From NCBI GenBank assembly GCA_024699855.1, contig JAMPIQ010000003.1, forward strand, positions 124,001-188,000: 64,000 nt of DNA. Reading direction: 5' to 3'. Made by a program: the position numbers and the translations under genes. This DNA is from Aphelenchoides besseyi (lineage: Eukaryota; Nematoda; Chromadorea; Rhabditida; Aphelenchoididae). Positions 54,263-64,000 of this stretch are shown one piece after another; the stretch's first letter is position 1; every line of letters starts with the position of its first letter. Below the pieces are notes generated by a model, which saw only the letters and a program-made list of their open reading frames with translations, was not told where the DNA came from and searched no databases.

Positions 54263-56570
54263 TAGCTATTCCTGAAGACATGAACAAGGAATTGTAGGAC
54301 ACGTAAAGAAACTCGTTCACAGCATCAACCTTAAGCAAATCGAGTGCTTCTAGAAATGAAGATTTGTCGCGCAAGGCGAGGAAAACATTAAGGAAAAGGA
54401 CGCGCGAATGCAGACACCACAAGTCGTTCTATTTCACCGCCGTTCGTTCACTCTTTTTTCCCAAAGATCTAAGACTTTGGCCGGTTACGATTGTGTCGTG
54501 GTTTTCCTTTCAGTTCTATCGAGTCGATGGCAATCGACGCCCATCGTTCGCCGCATGTTTCCGTTTTGCCACCTTTTCAATTCAATCTTTTCGTTTTGCA
54601 ATCGACCTAACGGCCGTTATTTTGACTTGTTTCCCCGTTCCGTCCTAAACTCCTCAATCCAAACTGTGTTCGTATCTCGCCTTAATCTTGAAATACTTTT
54701 TTTGTTGTTTTTTCATCCTCGTTAAATTAATTTGTATTTTCGTGAATTTGCACATCGTGTTGTAATTTTATGAGGTTTATTTACCCAAGTTTGAGGTTAA
54801 TAATAAATCTCTCTTTTTCTCAATCGAAACCCTTTTGGCCAAAGTACGCAAACAGAAACACAACGGTTCAACGACGGTCGAAGATTTTACCAACGCCCTT
54901 GGAACCCCAGACGATAGATTATTAAAACGGAAACGTATTTTTGTACTAAAAATTTATCGCATAATCAACAACGTGAAGAAAATATTCGCGCTTCCAGTCG
55001 CTCTGATTTCACTTGCAGTCGTTGAGTGTAGAGATCAAAGTATTCTTGAAAATTGTCTTTCCTATGGATTAAACAAGGGCAGCAGAAATTAAACAGTAAG
55101 TAACTGTCTGTAATGACATGCGAAAGAACACTGCTATAGAATCTTTTTTAAGTGACATGGAGACTACGTAAACAGCTGTTCTGATTATTGAAAGATCGGT
55201 GACTTTATTATTTACTGTTTGAGTCTAGAAATTATCGTTCAACAGCTCATTTGATGTGTTCACGATTGTATCTGTCTCACTCCCACTTTCGAACAGCTGC
55301 TGTTTTGGGGCTTTTGGACTTTTTCACGTGTTTTAATAGTGGTAGTTTCTCAACTACATAAAGTTCGTCTTGCTAACCGTTTAGGTTTAATGACCGAACA
55401 ATCGGCGCAGTCAGCAACCAACGAAACCTGTTGGCGAGTAACCGTGCGGGACGGTTTTTCTCTTTCTTTGAATATTGCTTTTAGGAAAAATAGAAGCAAG
55501 AATTCCGTCAGCATCGGTATGTAAAGGACAGGACACGAAAGACAAGAGATGAATGAGTTCGCCGGAAGCAACAACATGTACCAACTACTTCTTGACGTAA
55601 AAGGAAGGTTGCTTTACTCGAAAAGAAGGATCATTAAAGAATGTGAACATAAAAAATGCAATTACTAGTGCCTAATAACAACACTAAATTTCATTGTTAA
55701 TTACCGTGAATACAAATCGGGTTATAAATGTAAATTGCTGAGTGAATTCAGTGCTTTATTGACTTTTTCTGAGCTCTTGGTATTAGATACAAATCTCAAT
55801 AAGCCACAGATGGTTACAAGAAATGACATTCGCATTGCATTTCTTATAAATACAAATATCATGAAATGATCGCAAGTCTGTCGATTCACTGAACATGATG
55901 TAATGCCTTTGTTCAATCCAAGTGAAACAGCAACCGGAAGGTTTGAGTTTAAAATCACGTACAAAACTTCTTCATGAAGAAGCAGTTTACTTCTACTGAA
56001 TATGTTAATCGAACTCTCTAGTTGTAGTTTGCGATGTTTAGGTGCGTTCAAGAACATGAGAAATGCATTCGGTGGTTTAAATGCACAACCTCGACTGACT
56101 CTGAATGCTTTGATGATCACTAGCATTCAATTTTAATTAAAACTATTGATCGAAAATCCTAAAAGCACAGCGGCACATGATTTGAGGCTCATTGTTTGTA
56201 AGTGTAAAGTTGAGTGAAAACTTGACGAACAAAACGAAATTCCAGTTGGAGAACGATCGTTGATTGAAGAACCAAAAACACTATTCAGTGATTTTTTGTC
56301 GGAATTTGAGTCAATTAAAAGGACCACCCAGTGAGTTTTCAGTAACACGCAAAAGTTCAACTCATACATGCGAAACGCCTTTAAAAGCGTTGAGATTGGT
56401 CGCTACAAAGTACGAAAGAGTTTTAAGCAGGTGAAGAGCAATCAAGTTGTCTTTTCAACTAATTCGATTTCCTCTGGTCGTGAGTTTGGTTCTTGGTTTC
56501 ACATTGCAGAAACGAAAGTTGATGATAAGCAACGTTTTCCTGTTTGGTTTTCTTCATTTCAATTTTCGAA
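54263..56570. other. Intergenic with an SL1-like sequence
   Basis: Two weak coding candidates: plus 54835-55092 (basic, starts without ATG) and minus 55722-56126, whose C-terminal part is hydrophobic and receptor-like (FMIFVFIRNAMRMSFLVTIC). Neither has a family match. Confidence 0.3.
54774..54795 (+). ncRNA. SL1-like spliced leader, 21/22 match, possible divergent SL RNA gene
   Basis: The 22 nt differ from canonical nematode SL1 at position 7 only (A to T) and end TTACCCAAGTTTGAG. They are followed directly by GTTAAT, a usable 5' splice donor as in SL RNA genes. The downstream 80 nt contain CTTTTGGCCAAAG, which can form a small stem, but no AATTTTTGG-type Sm site. It could be a decayed or divergent SL RNA gene, or a leader sequence inserted by retroposition. 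Confidence 0.45.
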
Positions 56571-58132
56571 ATGGCTGTTGAGTTTCATAGACGTTGCGAA
56601 CTCAAAGAAACATTGAATCACGATGATCTTCGACTTTTGGCTGAGCCTCTACGATTACCGACTAGTGGACTGGAGGCTAAGAACCGGTTCTTCAAAGTTA
56701 GTTCTCGGATAATATTTTAACTGATGAGTTTTCAGGCGTCATTGAGTGAACAGATGGCAACATTCACGCCTCATAGTCTGCACACTCACGGTATTCCATC
56801 GAATCGCTTGATCAACTTATACGCCAAATGGGGACACGGAGGCTTTGGAATGATCTCGACAGGAAATGTGATTATCGATGATCGTCATTTGGAAGCTGCT
56901 GGAAATGTGATTGTGAGCAAAGAAACCGAATCGAAGGAGAAAAGAGCGAAATTGGTTGAATTATCAAACGCAATGAAATCTGATGGTGCGTTGGCGATCG
57001 TTCAATTGGGACATGCCGGAAGACAAACACCAGTCACAATCAATCCCACACCATATTCTTCAACGGCGCTAGGCTGTCGAATCGTTCGAACTGCCTATGG
57101 AAAACCGAAACCATTGACTATACAAGAAATACAAACGGAAGTGGTGGATCGTTTTGTTTATGCTGCCAAAGAGTTACAAGCTGCCGGTTTCGATGGAATT
57201 GAATTGCACGGAGCTCATGGCTACTTACTCACCCAGTTCCTCTCGGCCAAAATCAACGATCGAACTGATGAATACGGAGGCTCAGTTCAGAATCGAGTTC
57301 GAATCGTTGAAGAGATCTATCGAGCTATACGGTTAGTTCAAGCGATTAGAATACTCAATCGCTTGTTTAGGAAAGAGCTTCCGCCGGAGAGCAAGTTCGT
57401 GATCGGAATCAAAATGAACTCCGCGGATGCCGAGATGGGCAAACTGGACGATGTTCAGTTTTTGGCTCGTCGCTTCGAAGAAATCGGCTTCGACTTCATT
57501 GAATTGAGTGGCGGTTCGTACGAGAACTTTCAGTTGATTCACAAGAAGGAGACAACCAAGAGACGAGAAGCCTTCTTTATCGAATGTTCGTCGGCAGTCA
57601 AGCCCGTACTCACGAAGACCGTTTTGTATCTCACCGGTGGATTCCGAACTGTTCCGGCGATGGCGAAGGCGATCGAACGAAAAGAAGTAGACGGAATTGG
57701 AATTGCAAGACCGGCAGCCGCTGAACCAGGTAGTTAAATGGTTGAAAGATGAGAGTAACTTCTGTGCTTTCAGATTTTCCGAAGAAGATTCTGGAGGGTC
57801 GAGTGAAGAGCGCCGTTTACAACCATTTCGATCAGGACTTTGGAACTGCAATGCTTCAAGCCCAAACTCAAATGCGACAAGCCGGCTCGACTGAATGGAA
57901 CGGTGATTCCTGTCACGGGATCAGCGATTTTAGTCGACAAAAAGAGGCCGAAAACTTCGAGCATGGAATGACTTTACATCTGTTGGCAGCAATGAAATCG
58001 GAGTTTATTCAACGTCGACCATTCGATCAACCGTTCGAGTACGAGCCGGGAAAGAAATACGATTGTTGGTTGTCACGAATCACTTCCTACGTTATTGCCG
58101 CATTTTCTCGTTTCAACGGCTTCAAGATATGA
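56571..58132 (+). CDS. NADH:flavin oxidoreductase / old yellow enzyme family, copy 2
   Basis: Same four-exon structure as copy 1 at 8745-10321. Exon 1, MAVEFHRRCELKETLNHDDL to KNRFFK, is clearly related but diverged (LRLLAEPLRLPTSGLEAKNR versus LQLLAQPLRLPTTGLKVKNR). The barrel between about 56858 and 57840 has the same nucleotides as copy 1 wherever compared, including both introns. After DQDFG the C-terminus diverges again (TEWNGDSCHGISDFSRQ versus TKWTQSFDDPCYGVTDF) and ends FSRFNGFKI. FMN-binding and active-site motifs are the same as in copy 1, so catalytic chemistry should be shared. Differences in N- and C-termini may set localisation. The start is the ATG that aligns with copy 1. Confidence 0.9.
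56858..57840 (+). repeat. Gene-conversion tract, copy 2
   Basis: Inverted partner of 9049-10031, of equal length (983 bp). Just upstream, 56826-56856 also matches, with one mismatch at 56857, so the conversion edge is sharp. Confidence 0.88.
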
Positions 58133-58346
58133 AAAGTTCGTTGATGTCACAAGTGATAAAATTTATTGGAGATGTTGAGAAAATTTTGAAATAAAAATTT
58201 TTAGCTGCTTAGAAAAATGGCAGAATTTCAAAAGTAAGTTAAATTTGCGAAAGAAAGTAATTGGAATTGTGACCCAGAAAGTGGTGAGCAGAAGCATGAA
58301 GTTAGAGATTGTAGGAGAATCGGGTAGTCGAAGATCATCCTAACAG

Positions 58347-58841
58347 TTATTCTCTTGATAATTTGAGACATAGATACTGAAAATTTAGATTAGTTGAAGA
58401 CTGTAAGTGAAGGACTTACATACAACTCTCGACAGCCTAATTGATAAGCAACATCGCCGATTCGTTCGGTGTAGTGATCCAATTGACCGCGGTACATGAA
58501 CTCGATGGTCTTCTCAACTGCCAGCAAATCAACGTCGTTCGCCACGAATTTGGTTTGATTTTCGGTCAATGTTTTGGCGAAATATTCGGATTCAGCGACC
58601 AAAACCGATTTAGAGACCTGGAAGCTTTCGATTTCGCTTCTAAGCGATCACTCACGGTAATCAGTTTGCCGTTCAACCTCAATTCGAAATCATTGCCAAT
58701 TCCATTCAAATGCAAACGCCACAAATTCTCGCGAAAAGTGTTGCCTAAAAGAACGGAAAACAATGAAAACTGGAACTGGAGCTAACTGCTGAGTTTATGA
58801 CCTTCAGTCTCGAACAAACTGTCCAACCATCCTTGAGCCAT
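58347..58841 (-). CDS. Short BTB-domain protein
   Basis: The four exons are joined at KLS/SNTF, ITV/SKSV and CRELY/YLC with introns of about 38-50 nt. About 130 residues: MAQGWLDSLFETEGHKLS, then DFELRLNGKLITVSKSVLVA, SEYFAKTLTENQTKFVAND, and VEKTIEFMYRGQLDHY. This is the BTB/POZ pattern (the D-x-x-L/V-x-h-x-G-x-x-h-x-V-S-K-x-V-L...S-x-Y-F core and the C-terminal FMYRGQL helix). Nothing but the BTB fold fits in this length. Such isolated BTB proteins usually act as dimerisation or CUL3-adaptor modules. The start ATG is 70 bases before the first donor; an upstream extension is possible. Confidence 0.75.
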
Positions 58842-58997
58842 TGAGATCGACAAGAATCAGTAACGAGTACTCTCCGGAGCTCAACGGCCGTTTCGTTTGC
58901 TGCCGCTGTTTGCCACAAAACTGCGCTTTAAAGGCGGGCATATTGAAAGACAATTTCTTCGAATCAAAAGTTTATTTTCACAGAAACAACAAAGTTT

Positions 58998-60093
58998 TTA
59001 CGATTTCTCAATATCCTCTTCAGCACCCAACTGACGACAGAATCCCGAGTCCAACATTTTCAATTGCGGCAACGTATGAGTAACAATGGAACGATAGTTG
59101 GTTTGCTCGGCCCACGGATTCATTTCCAAGTACGCGCACGTCAGATGCTTCAAACCTTGGAGTTGGTTCAGGTCAGCAAAGTCCTTGAGCTTGTTGTGTT
59201 TCGCCCAAAAGTCGACGAGTTGCGACAAATGCGAGACGTTGCGAATCGCCACCAAACGATTCCAATTTAAGTCCAGAATCTCTAGTCGATGATTAGCATT
59301 CAAACCGGTGATGTGTTGAATGCCGTTCTGACTCAAATACAACTCGCGAAGACTGACCAGCTTGTCAAGACCCTACGAAATGAAAGTTAGTAGTGGAGAT
59401 AAAGAACTCACCGAAATCTCAGTGATTGCATTGCCGGGCAAACTCAATAGCTCCAGAGATTGCAAGTGATCCAAATTTTCGATGCGACGAATTTGGTTTG
59501 CGCCCAAAAACAAACGTTCGAGACAACGGTTTTGGTCGAAGTTTTCGATCTTCTTGATTTTATTATCGCCCAACTCCAGGTACTCAAGATTGACGAGCTA
59601 AAGGATGGAAGTTAAGAGGTGAAGGCGGATTGGTCACTTACTGTATTCAAACCCTCAATCTTCGTCAACTTGTTGTTAGTCATGTACAAGGTACGCAATT
59701 TGACCAACGACTCCAAACCCTCGATCTTTCCGATGCGATTGAACGACAAGTCCAAAGACTCCAAATTGACGAGTTCGCTTAAATTCTCGATCTTCTCAAT
59801 CTAAACGCAAAACCATGAGTTTTGTGCTACCTTATACGCACTTGATTGTCGTAGAGATCTAAGACGGTTAATGTGGTCAACGCGTCCAGGTTCTCAATCT
59901 TCTTCAACAGATTCCAACGCAAATGCAACGTGCGAATATTGTGTAAGAAGTCAAAACCTTGGATCTTCGGAATACGACGACGCGTCAAATCCAATTCTCG
60001 AGTGTTCGGATCCACGATCATCACATCGTACTCTTGTTGAGAATCGAGTAATGGATCAGCTTCTTTTGACTCGACATCTTCGACTTCGGCCAT
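58998..60093 (-). CDS. PPP1R7: Protein phosphatase 1 regulatory subunit 7 (sds22)
   Basis: The four exons have introns of 40-50 nt. The N-terminus is acidic (MAEVEDVESKEADPLLDSQQ). Eleven or so SDS22-type leucine-rich repeats of about 22 residues follow, for example LHLRWNLLKKIENLDALTTL, ERLFLGANQIRRIENLDHLQ and LREYLSQNGI-type units. An LRR cap includes LTCAYLEMNPWAEQTNYRSI and TLPQLKMLDSGF. The protein (about 340 residues) matches sds22/PPP1R7 in length and ends GAEEDIEKS. Sds22 binds PP1 catalytic subunits and controls their assembly and mitotic exit. The start ATG gives the usual short acidic leader. Confidence 0.94.
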
Positions 60094-61008
60094 TCGGAAA
60101 ACGGAAAGCAGCTGCTTGTTCACTCAGCAAAAACGCAAATGAAGTGTTCTCCTGCATTTTTTTGTTTCCATCCCCAGTTTTCGGTTTTTCTTTTGTTTCA
60201 AACAACTTCATCGTCACGAAGATGGACGTTCCAGATTTCGCTCACAACCACCAACGACCTAACCGAGGACCACACATGACGCTCGAGTGTTCGTTTGATT
60301 GATCGTCGGGATGCTTGCCGAACAGCCGACGCTCTTCGGTACCTGGAGAAGCGGATATGTTTTTACACGACGACCTTGATTCTAATCTTTGTGGGGAGAA
60401 CGTGCCGATTAGATTTATGACTCTCCTTTTCACACCACCGACTTTTATCTCACACTACACTTCGAAATGACGTTGATTGATGGCGGCGCGTAAATTTGGA
60501 ATGGTCACACCGATCAAGATCATCAAACGTTTTTTGCTTGCGTGGACGTGAAGAAACTGGTTGGTCAGAAGCGTGATTAGACGCGCTTATTAAATGCCGC
60601 TTTCTTTTTTATTCCGCGCTCTTCTCTTATACACGGGAATTGTTGCGTTATGCGCCGATCCGACACGCTTTTCGGATGTCGAGCATCAAAAAACGAAATG
60701 AAGTGCAAAACGTCGGGAAATCCGTGGAGGAAACAGCGTCTTAAGCGTGTCGACGTTTTTGGGTCGCACGTTGAAAAAACAGCGACGGATGCCAATTCGG
60801 GTGTTCGGTCGACTGTACGAGTTCCGTTGATTAACTCAAATTTTGCGGATTCGAATACTTCGAGCGCCGCCTTAACCACAGAACTAATGAAATACAATAG
60901 AAAAAACACCGGACATCCGTTTCAATTTGCATTCGATCACGACGGGGTTCGCGACTTCGATAAGTCGACGGTCGAGAATGTTCAGTCGATTTGCGAAGGT
61001 TGATCGAA
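60094..61008. other. Intergenic between sds22 and MLT-10 family gene
   Basis: No exon recognised. Overlapping frames on both strands in 60577-61003 have no splice context or family match. Confidence 0.4.
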
Positions 61009-63950
61009 ATGTTTCGCTTTCTGATCCTCGGCTGTTTGAGCTTCGCGGTCTTTGGCGTCGCCAATCGTTTGGATCACTACGATGGGAATGCGCAGAAGGT
61101 GTTGATCGAGGATAAGGACGCTTTGCAGATCTATCAGAAATGGGTCGACACGGGACTGAGCAGTTTGATGGCCGCATTCGCCAATCGAATGTGAGTGGTT
61201 GAATGTTGAGTTAGGTTTTCGCTTTAGACTCAAAAAGCATCGAACTGTCGTAGCCAACAAGTTTGGAAAGTGCTCCAATCAAGCCGATTCGGTGCCCAAA
61301 CACGCAAAGTGCATCGTGAATTTGATTGAAAACAAGAAAACAGAGAAGCTGAAGGTAACTCCGCGATACTGTTGCTTAAAGATGTTTTAGCCGTTGAATC
61401 GCATGTCACGATACGGAAACCATTCGACGGCTCAATGGTCAGGTGGTTTTCGAGTTGAGCGAAAGAAACGATCGATACGTGTAGCCAATCGCTACGACAT
61501 TCACGACACGAACGGCGGTCATATGACACCGTTGGGTGGCATTGCAAAACTAATCATGACCTCAGTACTAGAACAGAAAAATAAGACTCAGGCTCCGCGG
61601 TAGGCTCCAACTTGAAGATCATGAATGCCTTCTAGATGGCAGGAAACAGTCCGACGAATTCAAGTTGCTGGCGAAAAGAAGCGGGCGATTCAAAAGAACT
61701 TGGACGATGAAAGTGATGAGTCACTAGATCAGTTGGCGTTCCGTGGATTAAAGAATCATTTGGCTAAAGAAGACGGAACCATGGACGTGAGTTTGTAGTT
61801 TGAATCACAAGCATTTTGTTGCAGGTGGAAATGCTGATGAAAAATCCGACCAAGTTAAGCGAATTCGTGAATAAGGCGAAAGGGAAAAAGAATCGTAAAC
61901 CCGTGGAGAAGATCATGCAGTTGCTTCGCGATGGAATCAAACTGGGTTACGCCATTTCGGGCCAAAACATCACCGACTTCGACACACGAACCATGAAGTT
62001 GATTTCACCGCGAATGTTGGGCGTAGTACCGGAAGAAAAGAACGATGATGAGGTGATAATGGGAATAAACCGAAACTAACTTGCTACTTTTAGCTGAACG
62101 TTCTATCGCCTTCGCTCTTCAGTCTTCACAACGAAGGTACCGGATTGGAAAACTTGACTTCTCTATCGACGTTGTTGAGCGGAATGCCGAGTCGCGACCA
62201 GCAGATGTGGTTGGATTTGATCATGGAGGCGTCGGGAGTAAACGATCAGAAAACGAGGATCGAAAAGGTACGTGGGTTTAATTGGAGAGTTGAAGCAAAA
62301 GATTAGGAAGTGGACGAAGCAGTTCAGCAGCGCGAAGAACACAAAAACCGAACCGAATTCTTAGATCCGGGAAGTTTGAAAGACAAGAACGGAGTCCCGT
62401 TATACTTCACGAAAGAGAACGTAACGAAGATCGGTGGTGAATTCGAGGCCCGCAAAGCCGTGACTTTTGAGAAACTTCAATTGATGTACACCAAAGATCA
62501 AGTAACAAAAGTGCTGTGGTCATTAAGGAAACTTTTCAGTTACGCGAATTGAATCGAACGGGATATGTGGAGCTGAACAACGAGCAATTGCATCACTTGT
62601 ATGGGCCACAATCACCCTACAACAACAGTGAAGCTTTGGCACGATTCACAAAAAGGCGAAATCTCACAATTCACGAGCACATTGAAAAAGACGTGAAAAC
62701 TTTATCGGAAGTTGAGAATTTTCAAGTCAGACAAAAGGATATCGTCTTGTCGCCCATTCTTTTTACCTCAATTGTTTTGGCTCCAACTTTGGCATCACAA
62801 CCGATTGTTCTTTCACCTGTGAGTTCGAATTCAAAGAGCTGATGGCTCATATTTTAGATTCTATTCTCGCCATTGATACTTTCGCCTGCGGTCTTTGGCG
62901 CTGTAATTTTGAGGTTTGATTTAGGTATCTATAGGACTAAGCAGTTCGTTTAGTCCATGGATGTTTGTGCCGTTGGTTCTCAGCCCTCGAGTTTTGGGAG
63001 CGTAAGTTCGAAACATTTAACCTTCAGGATTCGCTTTTCAGTTTGGTTTTGTCGCCTTTCGTTTTTGCGCCAATCATCTTAACTCCGTTGGCTTTGCATC
63101 CCGCAATCTTGAGTCCCGGTTTATTTAATCCAGTGGGTGAATGGGTGCTCGATTAGCTCGTAAACTGAGATTGCAGCTTATTTTATCGCCCCTCGTTCTT
63201 GTCCCGTTCATTCTATCACCACAAGTCTTCACGCCACGTGAGTTCGCCTTCCGAGTTTGATCTCGACTTCGATTTAGTGATTTTGTCCCCTTTGGCGCTG
63301 TCGTAAGTTTTCTATTGGAATATTTTTTCCGTGAAATTCGTTTAAAATTCATGCTCGTTACAAAAACCAACGCAAACATTTCGTAATTGACTAACATTGT
63401 TCCAAAACACTTCAAAATTTCGTGATTTTTGTTTACTGATCCTTGGCATCAACAAAATTAGAAAAACAGTTATGGCTGACCGGGGAATAAGTTTTTCTGA
63501 TTAATGATTACACAAAAATTAGTCAGCTCGACAAGACGCGTCGATTGAGCAGCATATTCTTGCGAGAATACGGAATATTTGAACTCGTGGGGCTCGCAGG
63601 TACCTTTGAAGACTTGAAGCCCATAACTTCCTGGGGAGTGGTTTCTTGGTAAAGCAGATTTTTATCAATGTAATTTCAGGCCGATTATACTGAACCCCGT
63701 GAGTGAACAGTTCATTCGAAAACTTACGCTTTTGATTTCAGTTGGTGGGTAGTCCACTGATTCTGTCGCCTTTTGTTTTGAGCCCGATCGTTGCGTCGCC
63801 GCAGGCTCTGGGGGCACTGATATTGAGTCCGTATGCTCTCAGGTTTGACCGTACTTAGTCAAACGACTAAATCCTCTGACTTTCAGTCCTGTTTTGTTCA
63901 GCCCACTGATTGTCTTCTCGGTGATTTTGTCGCCTTCATGGTTAAGCTAA
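61009..63950 (+). CDS. MLT-10 family moulting-cycle protein, secreted, with LSP repeat tail
   Basis: More than a dozen exons. Signal peptide [20 protein letters not shown]. The conserved Moulting_cycle domain contains [48 protein letters not shown] and [20 protein letters not shown]. The C-terminal third is a long series of LSP-type units, such as [50 protein letters not shown] and [10 protein letters not shown], which is the hallmark of nematode MLT-10 proteins. In C. elegans these proteins are made in the epidermis during moulting and work in cuticle replacement. The repeat tail is divided among short exons with ~40-nt introns and one ~370-nt intron (about 63303-63681). The stop at 63948-63950 is followed by AATAAAAG. 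Confidence 0.92.
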
Positions 63951-64000
63951 TGATTTTGTTGTTCCAATTAATAAAAGAAACTTTTCGCAACATTTCGTGC

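Noticed and set aside
54835..55092. Protein-coding gene led by the SL1-like sequence at 54774
   Set aside because: The frame begins without an ATG near the leader and shows no recognisable domain, so linkage to the leader is unproven.

Overview
The window is nuclear DNA from a compact animal genome, almost certainly a nematode. Coding exons are split by very small introns (mostly 38-60 nt) with GTAAG/GTGAG donors and TTTCAG acceptors. Some acceptors sit directly before the start codon, as at trans-splice sites. The gene set includes a moulting-cycle MLT-10 family protein, a nematode-style 7TM receptor and tiny secreted or membrane proteins. Two sequences closely resemble the nematode SL1 leader. 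I cannot name the species.

Layout. 1-5.1 kb: a histidine phosphatase cut by the window edge, the C-terminal part of TFIIF alpha, a MATH-like/coiled-coil protein and a 7TM receptor. 6.2-7.5 kb: a decayed Tc1-like transposon. 8.7-18.1 kb: an old-yellow-enzyme-type oxidoreductase, a small TALE homeodomain ORF, a DHRS4-like short-chain dehydrogenase with a C-terminal ARL, an SR splicing factor divergent from NC2-beta/Dr1, and a 72-residue unknown protein. 18.1-23.4 kb: gene-poor, with a perfect 41-nt palindrome. 23.5-27.2 kb: cytosolic leucyl-tRNA synthetase. 27.8-34.7 kb: unrecognised small genes, an OB-fold (RPA-like) protein and a Helitron helicase fragment. 36.2-40.3 kb: NOC4 and an M13 neprilysin-type peptidase. 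41-49.6 kb: small unknown genes, a class 3 lipase, a tandem pair of secreted/TM microproteins, a deleted mariner, a solo LTR and an inverted repeat pair. 50-54.3 kb: an unknown gene, a damaged mitochondrial carrier and a second Tc1-like element that carries a nested insertion. 56.6-64 kb: a second oxidoreductase paralogue, a short BTB protein, the PP1 regulator sds22/PPP1R7 and the MLT-10 family gene.

The genes do not form one pathway. Housekeeping functions (transcription initiation, splicing, translation, ribosome biogenesis, PP1 control) alternate with nematode-lineage genes and transposon debris. The strongest structural signal is a 983-bp block, identical wherever I compared it, shared by two otherwise diverged oxidoreductase paralogues lying about 47 kb apart in inverted orientation. 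This is the signature of gene conversion.

Exon joins were read by eye from splice signals. Coordinates span start codon to stop codon and include introns.
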